A stretch of 64,000 nucleotides of DNA, from positions 1 to 64,000 of the forward strand of contig NZ_CANLZC010000013.1 of the NCBI RefSeq assembly GCF_947495455.1, written 5' to 3'. The stretch is from an uncultured Shewanella sp. Its GTDB lineage: Bacteria; Pseudomonadota; Gammaproteobacteria; Enterobacterales; Shewanellaceae. Under the pieces are notes generated by a model. The model was not told the origin of the DNA, searched no databases, and saw only the letters and a list, made by a program, of their open reading frames with translations. Shown piece after piece: positions 48,164-57,700 of this stretch (its first letter is position 1; the number at the start of each line of letters is the position of its first letter). The translations under genes and the position numbers were made by a program.

Positions 48164-48458
48164 CTGATTCTACCGCCTTTCACTTAGCCACTCTGGCACG
48201 CTATATTTGCTACCCTATGACAATGAACCACACACGGTGTGATTAAATGGATAAGCCTTAGTGCGTTAAAATCGATTAGAGAAAGCTTAACCTTCCCTAA
48301 ACAAGCACAGGTTAAATCACATTTTTGGCTCTTTCGCTTATCATTTCTATGACAAGAAAGCTCCCATTCAAACTCTCTATGCTACATATTCCACTACAAA
48401 TAAAACAAGATAAAACTTAAACATTTAAGTTTATTTTCAAAAAATTAGTGGGAATTCC
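48164..48458. other. Upstream region of the cytochrome b561 gene
   Basis: About 295 bp of AT-rich sequence without a supported gene. No clear promoter or repeat was identified. Confidence 0.4.
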
Positions 48459-48992
48459 ATGTTAGAGCATAAAAATAAAGCCTTTAAGTACGATTTTTGG
48501 ACAAAACTTTTTCATTGGCTAATGGCCGGTATTATCATTTACACTATGCTAGCGGGTTTTAGTTTACATATTATCGAAGAAAACACTCCATTGTGGCACT
48601 TCATTTCCCGTTTAAATATCTCATTAGCTTTTCTATCTTCACTGATTTTTATACCCAGATGGATTTGGCGTTTTTTTAGAGCAGAACCCCAACAAGTGAG
48701 CTTGCCAGCAATACAAAACAGTGTCGCCCATATGGTTCACTCATTGATGTACTTTCTAATGTTTTTCGTGTATGTCACAGGTTTTTTTATGCTCACAAAA
48801 CCTGTAACCTTACTCGGAAAAATTGAATACATTAACCCCTTAATAGCCCATGACAACATTTGTGAATTGTTTTTCTTCTTACATCGCTACTCCTGTTATC
48901 TCCTCTTTTCTCTCATTCTCCTTCATGTAGGTGCGGTGATTAAACATCAATTCATCAACAAAAACCAAATATTAAGCAAGATGCTGTTTTGA
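48459..48992 (+). CDS. Cytochrome b561-type di-haem membrane protein
   Basis: A 177-residue four-helix protein. Likely haem-ligand histidines are in KLFHWLMAGIIIYTMLAGF (helix 1), AHMVHSLMYFLMFFVYVTGFFML (helix 3) and FFFLHRYSCYLLFSLILLHVGAVIKHQF (helix 4), the spacing seen in bacterial CybB/b561. It probably passes electrons between quinol and a periplasmic acceptor or superoxide. It is monocistronic. Confidence 0.88.
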   Translation: MLEHKNKAFKYDFWTKLFHWLMAGIIIYTMLAGFSLHIIEENTPLWHFISRLNISLAFLSSLIFIPRWIWRFFRAEPQQVSLPAIQNSVAHMVHSLMYFLMFFVYVTGFFMLTKPVTLLGKIEYINPLIAHDNICELFFFLHRYSCYLLFSLILLHVGAVIKHQFINKNQILSKMLF

Positions 48993-49091
48993 GTTATTGT
49001 TATACGCTTATTGAAGAAGGCTTGAGATTAAAATACTAAACATTCAATATTCTTGTTATCTTAATCAAGGTTATATTGATTTAGCTATAAA

Positions 49092-49150
49092 GATGGCGCT
49101 TTGTGGAAAGCGCCAAAAGCTTAAAATTAACGATTAACGCCATAGTCTCT
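49092..49150. repeat. 59-bp interspersed repeat, copy 2
   Basis: The better preserved copy of the repeat at 13312-13370. It begins with a hairpin TGGCGCTTT-GTGG-AAAGCGCCA, then CCAAAAGCTTAAAATTAACG and ends CGCCATAG. The outer GATGGCG and CGCCATAG are inverted repeats. It lies 50 bp before a small gene. Confidence 0.8.
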
Positions 49151-49199
49151 TGTTATACTCATATATACCTGTGATGCTTCCGTTTACTGAGGAAAAACC

Positions 49200-49532
49200 A
49201 TGTTTGCCGTTATCTATCGTTTTAGTTTACCCCCTGAACAAGAGAGTATTTACCAAACATATTGGACTCAAGTTGCTCACTATTTTGTGGATCAGCGCGG
49301 CGCCATTGGATCTTGCCTACATAAAGGAGAAGATAATTTATGGGTTGCCTATTCACGTTGGCCCGACAAAGCGACGCGTGATAAAGCTTGGCCGGGTAAG
49401 GAAGCCCCCAGCGACACCCTACCTTTAAACATTCGCGAAGCAATTGAAAAAATGCAGCAAATCAAAAAAAGTAATCAAGACTTACCGCAATTTGATGAAA
49501 TTTGCCTCGATGTCGTTGAAGATCTGTTATAA
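49200..49532 (+). CDS. ABM-like (ferredoxin-fold) small protein
   Basis: A 110-residue protein with an antibiotic-biosynthesis-monooxygenase-like pattern: MFAVIYRFSLPPEQESIYQTYW, then GAIGSCLHKGEDNLWVAYSRWPDKATRDKAWPG. These dimeric alpha+beta barrels include monooxygenases and proteins without known activity. The ATG follows GAGG at 7 nt. No partner gene indicates a pathway. Confidence 0.75.
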   Translation: MFAVIYRFSLPPEQESIYQTYWTQVAHYFVDQRGAIGSCLHKGEDNLWVAYSRWPDKATRDKAWPGKEAPSDTLPLNIREAIEKMQQIKKSNQDLPQFDEICLDVVEDLL

Positions 49533-49604
49533 AGAAGCCCATGGAAGCGCAAACTTTAAAGAGCGACCTTATTACCCATTAAAACAACCCATGCCGGATC
49601 AGCA

Positions 49605-49877
49605 TTATACCTGTTCATTCGGCACATCAAGCACGCCTTCTAGATACTGCAGCGCCCGACCTGAAACAAGCACTCTATCACCCATAACATGGCAAGTAAG
49701 CTTCCCGCCTCTTTTTGACGCTTGATAAGCATCAAAGATCGACTGACTCACTCCTATTTGACTCAATTTCTGTGCCCATAGAGGTGCTAACCCAACGTGA
49801 ATAGAGCCTGTTACCGAATACTCATCTCCCCCATTCGCAGGCCAAAAATAACGTGAGATAAAATTAATTTCATTTTC
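49605..49877 (-). pseudogene. PhzF-family protein remnant (C-terminal third)
   Basis: The minus strand encodes about 90 residues typical of the end of PhzF/YddE-type isomerases: INFISRYFWPANGGDEYSVTGSIHVGLAP, then SKRGGKLTCHVMGDRVLVSGRALQYLEG and a proper stop at 49605-49607. A TGA codon lies in frame just upstream (about 49878) and no N-terminal two-thirds is present before the next gene, so this is a truncated gene. It was found by reading the gap between the ABM-like and GNAT genes. Confidence 0.82.
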
Positions 49878-49899
49878 TCACTCAATATGACAGTCCCCC

Positions 49900-50433
49900 C
49901 TAAGCAATTAAACGCTCATAAGATGACTTAGCGATATGCATTAAGATAAAATTATCAATAGGTGCATTTTCTGCAATACGCACATGACGTTCTTTCTCAG
50001 CAAGAGACGGTATTGATGATGACACTAATGATGAAAAACCTAATGCTTGGTAACATCGCTGGCCGCGAATATTCTCAGGATAAACACAAAGCCACACATA
50101 AGGTGACATACTCAAAAAGGTATGTTGCAAAAATAAGGCTATTGCCTTTCGGCCTATTCCTTGCCCTTTGTTGTTTAACGCTATACGTTTAATATAGGTT
50201 CCACAATTTTGCTGCGTTAAATCAAAACTGATCAAATAACCTAGCTTCTCACCTGTCACTGACGATGCTATCAACCAATGTTCACGATCATTTCGCTCAA
50301 TTGTATTAATGTGCTCACCACGAGTCCATTGACTAATATACGCTTTATTATCAAAAAGCTGTTCTGTTTCAATCACAAAATCTAAGTCACTGATTTGCGT
50401 TAATGACAAAGTCATCTCAGCTGAACTTATCAT
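49900..50433 (-). CDS. GNAT family N-acetyltransferase
   Basis: A 177-residue acetyltransferase. The acetyl-CoA loop is IKRIALNNKGQGIGRKAIALFLQHTF (QGIGRK) and motif B is LCVYPENIRGQRCYQALGF, close to RimJ/RimL and aminoglycoside-type GNATs. The ATG at 50433 overlaps the stop of the upstream membrane protein gene as ATGA, which decides the start over a longer frame to 50505 and shows translational coupling. Substrate unknown. Confidence 0.87.
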   Translation of the reverse strand: MISSAEMTLSLTQISDLDFVIETEQLFDNKAYISQWTRGEHINTIERNDREHWLIASSVTGEKLGYLISFDLTQQNCGTYIKRIALNNKGQGIGRKAIALFLQHTFLSMSPYVWLCVYPENIRGQRCYQALGFSSLVSSSIPSLAEKERHVRIAENAPIDNFILMHIAKSSYERLIA

Positions 50434-51176
50434 GCCTGACTCCCTATAACACTTGAACTTGAACCTCTCTCCATCAACATTCCACAACCCAAAGCAATGA
50501 ACCAAACAATTTGCCCTAAACCGAAAATTGCAGTCATCATTTCAAATAAAAACAAGGTCGATAAAAATGATAACCCCGAAAAAAGGGTCAGTACGCCAGA
50601 TATACCCACCACTATGCCCCAGAAATGTACCCAAGCATAAAATATTCGGTATTTTAATCCCACATAACTCACAAGTAACACCCACAAAGCGCCCACCAGC
50701 TCAATGCCGCCACCCAGTGCATCAATCACTATAGATACACTTTGATAAATCGTCATAGCTTGCTCAGCGTTCACACTATAATCCTGAACTATTGCTTCTA
50801 AACTGGTTAAAAAAATCAAGCTACTGGCAAGCACAATCGCCGCCCAAAGATAACCCACTGTTGTTGCAAAACTCATCAATTCAGGCGCCACGTGTTTAAA
50901 ACGCCGATAAAGCGCTTGAACAAGAATAATTAAAACGAAACTGAAGAGGATCCCGCACACTAAGTAACCTAGAAAATAACTATCTTGATGATTGATCATA
51001 AACGCAATATTGCTTTGAGATAGAGAAGTCGTTACATCATCAATACATGGCGCAACCGAGCAGGTCGTCTCCTCACCACCACTGGGATCCAACACGGCAA
51101 AAAACCAAATAAAGCCAAAGAGATAAATAACCGCTTCAGTCAATGCTGCTAAGGCGCCCCATCTTTGTATCGACAT
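50430..51176 (-). CDS. DUF4386-like membrane protein
   Basis: A 248-residue protein with about six membrane helices (GALAALTEAVIYLFGFIWFFAVL; YFLGYLVCGILFSFVLIILVQALY; TTVGYLWAAIVLASSLIFLT; IELVGALWVLLVSYVGL; VHFWGIVVGISGVLTLFSGL; MMTAIFGLGQIVWFIALGCGM) and a short periplasmic loop with two cysteines (TTCSVAPC). The pattern resembles DUF4386. It is translationally coupled to the following GNAT. Confidence 0.72.
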   Translation of the reverse strand: MSIQRWGALAALTEAVIYLFGFIWFFAVLDPSGGEETTCSVAPCIDDVTTSLSQSNIAFMINHQDSYFLGYLVCGILFSFVLIILVQALYRRFKHVAPELMSFATTVGYLWAAIVLASSLIFLTSLEAIVQDYSVNAEQAMTIYQSVSIVIDALGGGIELVGALWVLLVSYVGLKYRIFYAWVHFWGIVVGISGVLTLFSGLSFLSTLFLFEMMTAIFGLGQIVWFIALGCGMLMERGSSSSVIGSQA

Positions 51177-51259
51177 GATTAATACTCCTTATTAATCTTT
51201 CAAATATGGTGATGAATAACATCCCTAGATCCTCGAACTTGGCAGTACAGAAAGATAAA

Positions 51260-51799
51260 TTAGACCAATTTGACCATTTTGAAATTCGTCAATGTTTCAC
51301 CTCGAATAAGCACCTCTTGTTGCTTATCCACTTGAAAACCAAAATGGTGAAAAAACATTTTTGCAGTAAGACTCACATCAGAATAAAAGCGCATTATCCC
51401 CGCTAACTGACCCTGCATAAAAATATGCTGCATGAGTGCTTTTCCCACTCCCATGCCTTGATATTCATGATGACAAAAAAAATGATCGATATAACCATCT
51501 TCTTGAAGATCGGCATACCCAACAATGACGCCTTGAATTTCAGCGATAAAAGGCGCAATCCTATCCATTTTTTGCTGCCAAACACTTAAATCGAACTCAT
51601 CGGGAGCCCAAGCCGTCACTTGCTTCAGGGAATAATCCATACTATTCACATGATGAATAGTATGGTAGAACAATTTCCAAGTCGACATCGCATCAGCAGT
51701 GCAATATTGCCTAATAGTGATCGTCGGCTTGGCGGCGCCATACTCCACTCTCATGACTTGCTCACTTTGGCTCTCCTTAATGCCACCCTTTACTGTCAT
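51260..51799 (-). CDS. GNAT family N-acetyltransferase (YafP-like)
   Basis: About 179 residues. TITIRQYCTADAMSTWKLFYHTIHHVNSMDYSLKQVTAWAP is typical of the YafP group; the acetyl-CoA loop is HHEYQGMGVGKALMQHIF and the end has AKMFFHHFGFQVDKQQEVLIRGETLTNFKMVK. The start is uncertain: ATG at 51799 or 51754 (just before the domain) are both possible, and a GTG further upstream (51808) is in frame. Substrate unknown. Confidence 0.85.
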   Translation of the reverse strand: MTVKGGIKESQSEQVMRVEYGAAKPTITIRQYCTADAMSTWKLFYHTIHHVNSMDYSLKQVTAWAPDEFDLSVWQQKMDRIAPFIAEIQGVIVGYADLQEDGYIDHFFCHHEYQGMGVGKALMQHIFMQGQLAGIMRFYSDVSLTAKMFFHHFGFQVDKQQEVLIRGETLTNFKMVKLV

Positions 51800-52023
51800 T
51801 TTGTCCACTTAAATATCGTTGAGTTGAATAAAGTTAATTGCAATCCTATAATAAAAGTATACAAAATAAATTTATAAGTCAATGTATTAGTTGAATATTA
51901 GCACAATAATATTGCTCAAATTAGCTATCATAAAATAAACAATACGACATTGATGAATAACATTCATAACAACTTATTTATTGTCTTCATTTAAAAACCA
52001 AATTCACACATTCCCCTGCGACG

Positions 52024-52440
52024 TTAAACAGGAGTGAGATAGCTTTGTTGCATATAAAGGTTAATGGCTTTTAATACATGAGTTCGATTAATGGTCCCTA
52101 ATACACGATCATTTTCCACAACGGGATACACTTTAGGCTTTATGCCTGTCATTTGACCCGCCACCTCCAGAATACTGGTTTCAGGAGTCATAATAACCAC
52201 ATCGGTGAGCATGCAATCTTCCACAGTCGCAGTAAGATCGCAGTGATAGCTGCTTTTTAACATGACATCTAAACAATCTTGCTGAGTTAAAAAACCTATG
52301 ATGCGCTCCTCTTCATCCACAACCGCTGCGCCCAACTTATGGTTATCAAGCAACCAATCGACAGCGGTGGCCAATGACATTGCAGGCTTTAATAACACTG
52401 GCCGCCTGTCCATATAATCTTTCACTTTGATAGAATCCAT
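52024..52440 (-). CDS. Tandem CBS-domain protein
   Basis: A 138-residue protein made of two CBS domains (VKDYMDRRPVLLKPAMSLATAVDWLLDNHKLGAAVVDEEERIIGFLTQQDCL and VEDCMLTDVVIMTPETSILEVAGQM...KVYPVVENDRVLGTINRTHVLKAI). Such modules bind adenosine nucleotides and act as energy or ion sensors. The start follows GGGGA. It is a stand-alone gene; its partner is unknown. Confidence 0.9.
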   Translation of the reverse strand: MDSIKVKDYMDRRPVLLKPAMSLATAVDWLLDNHKLGAAVVDEEERIIGFLTQQDCLDVMLKSSYHCDLTATVEDCMLTDVVIMTPETSILEVAGQMTGIKPKVYPVVENDRVLGTINRTHVLKAINLYMQQSYLTPV

Positions 52441-52826
52441 AGCATTTCCCCTAAAATCAAGACTCTCTTTAAGTCTAGTTAAGATTTTGACTTAAGTTTA
52501 TGCAATTACCTTTATGGCTTAACAGCCTAAATAAAGCCATTTCAGCAAAGCTGACAATATTCAATCAAAAAGGAGAAAATAAAACCTGAATCGACACTGA
52601 CCAACAGAATGAAAAGGACTTTATTTTAGCTATCTTATTCGCTTTTTATGCCCGATAAGTTTATATTATTATTAATTAAACTCTATAGCTATTCAGACCG
52701 AAGGTGAAAAATTGATATGATGCTCAAACCGCGATAAAATCACCCAATGAATTAGCGTTTGAAACGCGATAACCATTAAGAGGTTAATCAAAAAACCAAT
52801 ATGACGCAGTCAATACTTAATCCTCA
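52441..52826. other. Intergenic before tamA
   Basis: About 385 bp without a supported gene. A 9-codon frame (52801-52830) ends over the tamA TTG start but lacks a properly spaced ribosome site. Confidence 0.35.
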
Positions 52827-54704
52827 TTGACTCTTAAAGTGATAAAAGGATCTTTTTTGTTCAGACTTTTTCAAAGCGGCATATCAGCTCTTCTACTCTT
52901 GCTATTGAGCATGTGTATTCCTATGACAGCTCAAGCCAATGATTGGCTTAAACTCAAGATCACTGGTGTCAATAAGGCATTAAAAAAGAATATTGAAGCC
53001 CACCTAGGCACACTCCCCACATCCAGTGTTCAGCGTCGAGCTTATCTTTTTAATGCAAAGGACAATATTAATGCCGCCTTACAATCCATGGGTTATTACC
53101 ATAGCATCATTAAACAAACAACCACTCAAGATGAAAAGTCAGCTTGGGTATTGAATATTGATGTGACCTTAGGCGAACCCACCCGCCTGCAATGGATAGA
53201 TATTCGTATTGAAGGTGAATTATTAGACGATCCTATTTTTAACCAATGGCTTAATCAGTTAAAAATACGACCAGGTGACATACTCAATCAAGGCACATAT
53301 GAACAAATGAAGTCTCAGTTAGTCTCAATGGCACTGGCTCGAGGCTACTTTGACGGACAATATACTCAATCTCAAATTATTGTTAATCGAGATTTAAATC
53401 TTGCGAAAATTAATCTTTACTATCAATCAGGTGACCGATATCGTTTAGGTGATGTCACTTTTGAGGGGTCGACACTTGAACCTGTATTATTAAACCGACT
53501 GATCCCATTCAAAACAGGCGCACCTTATAGCAGTAGCGCTTTGAATCAACTCAATCAAAAATTACTCGATACAAGCTATTTCTCCAATATTCAAGTGTTA
53601 CCTTTGATGAGTCAAGCTAGTAATAATGTCATTCCCATTAATGTGAGTCTTTCACCTCGACCGGATCACTCCATTAAATTAGGTCTTGGCGCCGATATTG
53701 GTAACACTACAGATAATAGCATCGACCCCAGAGTCAGTGTCACTTGGCAAACACCACAAATTAATCGCTATGGGCATTCACAAACCACCACGGCTGAATG
53801 GTCTTTAAATCGGCCTAAGCTCCTCACAAGCTATAGTATTCCATTGACTGATCCACTGGATGATTTATTGAAAATTCAATTTGGTATTATTCGAGACTAT
53901 TATGGACTCACACAAGAATACAGTACCAGCAGTCAAAAATATTACAATACGGGCCAACTTGACTCGACCCAATATCTCATTGGCGTCGCACGTCAACATA
54001 GATTGAAAGATAAATGGGTTTTCTCTTATTCTCTCGAAGCATTAAAAGAGAAATACACTCAATCCGATGTCAATTACGATCCTCTATTTATCTTATTCGG
54101 CAGTAGCCTATCAAAAACAGTTCGAGGGGATAGCAGCTTAGATCCTAAATCAGGCACGATGCAATCTTATTCTATCGCCTATGGCGATCCCGACTTGGGC
54201 TCAAGCATTGAACTGCTTAAAATGGAAGCCAAATTTAAATGGATTGACACCTTTTTTACCAAGCACCGTTTTGTATCTAGGTTAGATTTAGGGATCAATA
54301 TCACCGACGACAGTAACTTAGCTAAAATTTCTCCTTCGTTACGCTATTTTGCCGGAGGCGATCAAAGCATTCGAGGCTACAGTTACAACGAACTGGGCCC
54401 TTATATTGATTATACGGACTCAGACGGCAATCAAATAAGAGAAGTTGTCGGAGGACGTTACTTGATTGTCGGTAGTATAGAATATCAATACTATTTTACC
54501 CCCAGCTGGCGAGGAGCCCTCTTTGTTGATGCGGGTAATGCTTATGACACAGGTCAGTTTAACCCCCTAGTCTCCGTCGGCCCAGGCATTGCTTGGATCT
54601 CACCTATCGGACCGATCCGACTGGATTTAGGCATAGGCTTACAAAAAAACGATACCTTAGAACGCCCCTGGCGGATCCACATTATGATGGGGTCGGAACT
54701 ATGA
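52827..54704 (+). CDS. tamA: Autotransporter assembly factor TamA
   Basis: A 625-residue Omp85-family protein. A signal peptide ends at TAQA (about residue 37), three POTRA domains span roughly 40-275 (for example LRIRPGDILNQGTYEQMKSQLVSMALARGYFDG, YRLGDVTFEGS), and a 16-strand barrel includes FAGGDQSIRGYSYNELGP (the conserved RGY loop) and a C-terminal strand RIHIMMGSEL. It acts with TamB in outer-membrane protein and lipid transport. The first codon of the frame is a TTG; a GTG four codons later (52839) gives an equally good signal. Confidence 0.94.
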   Translation: MTLKVIKGSFLFRLFQSGISALLLLLLSMCIPMTAQANDWLKLKITGVNKALKKNIEAHLGTLPTSSVQRRAYLFNAKDNINAALQSMGYYHSIIKQTTTQDEKSAWVLNIDVTLGEPTRLQWIDIRIEGELLDDPIFNQWLNQLKIRPGDILNQGTYEQMKSQLVSMALARGYFDGQYTQSQIIVNRDLNLAKINLYYQSGDRYRLGDVTFEGSTLEPVLLNRLIPFKTGAPYSSSALNQLNQKLLDTSYFSNIQVLPLMSQASNNVIPINVSLSPRPDHSIKLGLGADIGNTTDNSIDPRVSVTWQTPQINRYGHSQTTTAEWSLNRPKLLTSYSIPLTDPLDDLLKIQFGIIRDYYGLTQEYSTSSQKYYNTGQLDSTQYLIGVARQHRLKDKWVFSYSLEALKEKYTQSDVNYDPLFILFGSSLSKTVRGDSSLDPKSGTMQSYSIAYGDPDLGSSIELLKMEAKFKWIDTFFTKHRFVSRLDLGINITDDSNLAKISPSLRYFAGGDQSIRGYSYNELGPYIDYTDSDGNQIREVVGGRYLIVGSIEYQYYFTPSWRGALFVDAGNAYDTGQFNPLVSVGPGIAWISPIGPIRLDLGIGLQKNDTLERPWRIHIMMGSEL

Positions 54705-57700
54705 AAAATTCCCCTTCCTCAAAAACAGAGGCCTCTCCTGCTAACAATAGAACTCAATCACCTTCTATGTTAATCAAGTTGACCCGCTTTTGCTGGCGCG
54801 CTTTCAAATTCATCTCTCGCAGTATCATTTATGTTCCTCTGTTTATATTGATCTGTTTTGCAGCATTGGTTGGCACTCAACCCGGCACTCAATTGGCTCT
54901 TAATATTGCCAATAGCTTAATTCCTAACCTCAACCTCGTTTACGCTAAAGGGACACTCAATAAAGGGTTAAGCTTATCTTCAGCCCATTGGTCAATGCCT
55001 GGGATCAAAGTGGAGGTCATGGATCTTGATGTGATTTGGCAACCTCTATGCCTATTGCAAAGTCAGCTGTGCGTTAAGCAGCTTACGACCCATAAAATCA
55101 AGGTGGATATCGATACAGATGCGCTGCCAAGCGCCAGCGAAACGGTCAAAAACACAGAGCAAACGACAGACGATGAAAGTCCCATTATTTTGCCATTAGC
55201 CATTCAATTAACACAATCTGATCTTCGCAACATACATGTCAGAGTCAACGACATGACCTTTGATGTTCAACAGCTCAACACTCAAGCACAATGGACAAGC
55301 ACAGGCATTCGAGTTAATGATATGAGTGCGGTGGATTGGAAAGTCAATATTCCTTTAGGGAACGCATCGGCCGATACCAAAATCCAATCAGCCTCTTCAA
55401 AAGCAGTTGGCGCCTCAAGTCAGACTCAAGCTCAAACAGCACAAGCCCAAACAACACAAACAAAGTCAATAAACACAACAGCCAATGATTGGGCCATGGC
55501 CAAACTTCCCCAAGTTTTTATGCCCATCCCCGTTTTTGTTGACAAACTTAGCCTAAACAAAGGCAACTTGATATTAGGTCAACGTCAAGATTATTTTAAC
55601 AAAGCCACATTAACAGGAAGCTACCAAAGTTACCTTATTCATGTCGACCGTTTTTTTGCCGCCCATACTGATGGCGAAATCAATCTAAAAGGGGATATGC
55701 AACTCAGAGAAAACTATCCTATCAATATTGAAGCCAATGGCAAAATAACCCAACTCAAAGAAGTCCCAAAACTGAACAATCAATCCTTTGATTTAAGCGT
55801 CGCCAATGATTTTAGTCACCTAGAAGTCAATTTAACCGCAAATGGCCAAACCAATTTAACCCTTAAAGGACAGATCAATTTAACGGTGCCAACTTTAGAT
55901 TATCAAGTTGACCTTAATGCACTGAGTATTATTTGGCCATTGGATACCGCACTTTATCAAGGACATAATCTTCATTTTACCAGTCAAGGATCCTTAAGCA
56001 AACAAACAGCAAGCTTAACAGGCAATATCATCACCCCTTTTCAACCTGAAGCGGCCATTAAAACGAATATCACTCATGCCAATCACACACTTAACATTGA
56101 TGAATTTAACGCCAAAAGTCCAATGGGTGACGTCACATTAACGGGTTCTTTATCTTATAACCAGGCCTTAGCATGGCAGGCAAATGTCTCAACCAACAAA
56201 CTTGACATCAGTCAAATAGAATTAACGCCTTTAAATATTACCTTGAATTATCCCATTCCTATGAGCCAAATAACGGGAGAGTTTTCAACGAAAGGCAAGA
56301 TTAATCTCAGCGATGAAACATGGCAAGTCGCAATGGAAAAAGCCAACCTAGAAGGTACTATCGATAGCTACCCTTTATCTCTCACTGGAAATATATTCGT
56401 TAACAATGATTTTCAGCTCAGTGCAAATACGCTCAATGTTACCGCATTTAAAAGCCAGTTAACCCTCAACGGTGATGTCACCAATAACTGGTCTCTCAAC
56501 GGTCAATTATCCATACCAGAGCTACAGCTTTGGGATCCTAATGCCGCAGGGGCAATCCATGCCAATATCAATATCACAGGAGAGACAAACCAGCCTCAAG
56601 CCAATGCGGTAGTCAATGCCGAAAACATCAGTTACCTAAATAGCACATTAAATAAAGCCAATCTATCTGGAACCATGGATTTATTTGATAATAATGCCTT
56701 TAACTTCAAGCTATCAGGCGACAATATCACCCTTAATACTCTCACGCTAACATCGGCTAATATGCGCATTGAAGGTGACTCTCAAGGTCAAAAAACCCAA
56801 ATAACCACCTTGGGCGATCTCGCACTCAACAGCCAAATCACAAGTGATGTAAATTTGAAGACGCAAGCGTTCAATGCAAAGATTGAGCAACTATCAATCG
56901 ACTCAAAACTTGGCAAGTCGCAATTAAATAAACCTATGACCATCAGTTGGGATCAAGCACAACAGCAAGGAAAAATCAGCCCTTTTTGTTTAAAAGATGC
57001 ACAAGGAACACTTTGTTCAACCCTGGATTCAACCTTTGGCACCAAGGGACAATTTACTCTGCATTATCAAGGAAATTTAGGCGCCTTGATGACGCCTTTA
57101 TTACCCAATCAAGTGGCATGGAATGGCCTTGCTGAAATGACAAGCACATTCAAATGGGCTAAAGACACAAAACCCACAGGCGAGTTGGCATTAAGTCTAT
57201 CTTCAGGCACTCTAACGCTCCCTCAAATAAATAACACTCAACACACCCCTGTGGTCATGGAATATGGAGCAATAAACCTTAACGCCCTTTTGGATTCCAA
57301 GCAAATACTGACCACACTTATCTTGAAGTCGAATAACATCGCCAGTATCAATAGTCGACTCAGCATTAATATTGACCCTGATGATAGACAATTAAAAGGC
57401 TATGTGAAACTAAATCAAGTGAAGCTTAGTGCCCTAGCGGATTTTCTTCCACAATTAGATACGCTGAGTGGCGATCTCTCCAGTGATTTCAAGATTGCCG
57501 GCACGCTGAGCTCCCCTATATTATCAGGTCATGTGACCTTGAAAGAAGCCAGTATATTGACCGCCGCCAACCCAACATTAATTGACAATTTAAATCTAAA
57601 AGTCACCTTAGCAGGACAAAAAGCAAACATAAATGGTCAATGGAAAATGGGAGACGGCACCGCTCATTCAAAAGGTTATATTGATTGGTCCCAAACTCGC

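Noticed and set aside
47953..48246. 97-codon plus-strand frame across the fourth MITE-like element
   Set aside because: It lies largely inside the element, has no start signal and no recognisable domain.
50528..50734. Plus-strand frame inside the DUF4386-like gene
   Set aside because: Antisense shadow of a well-supported membrane-protein gene.
52801..52830. 9-codon frame overlapping the tamA start
   Set aside because: The nearest AGAGG is about 17 nt from its ATG, too far for initiation; unlike the nudL case there is no support.
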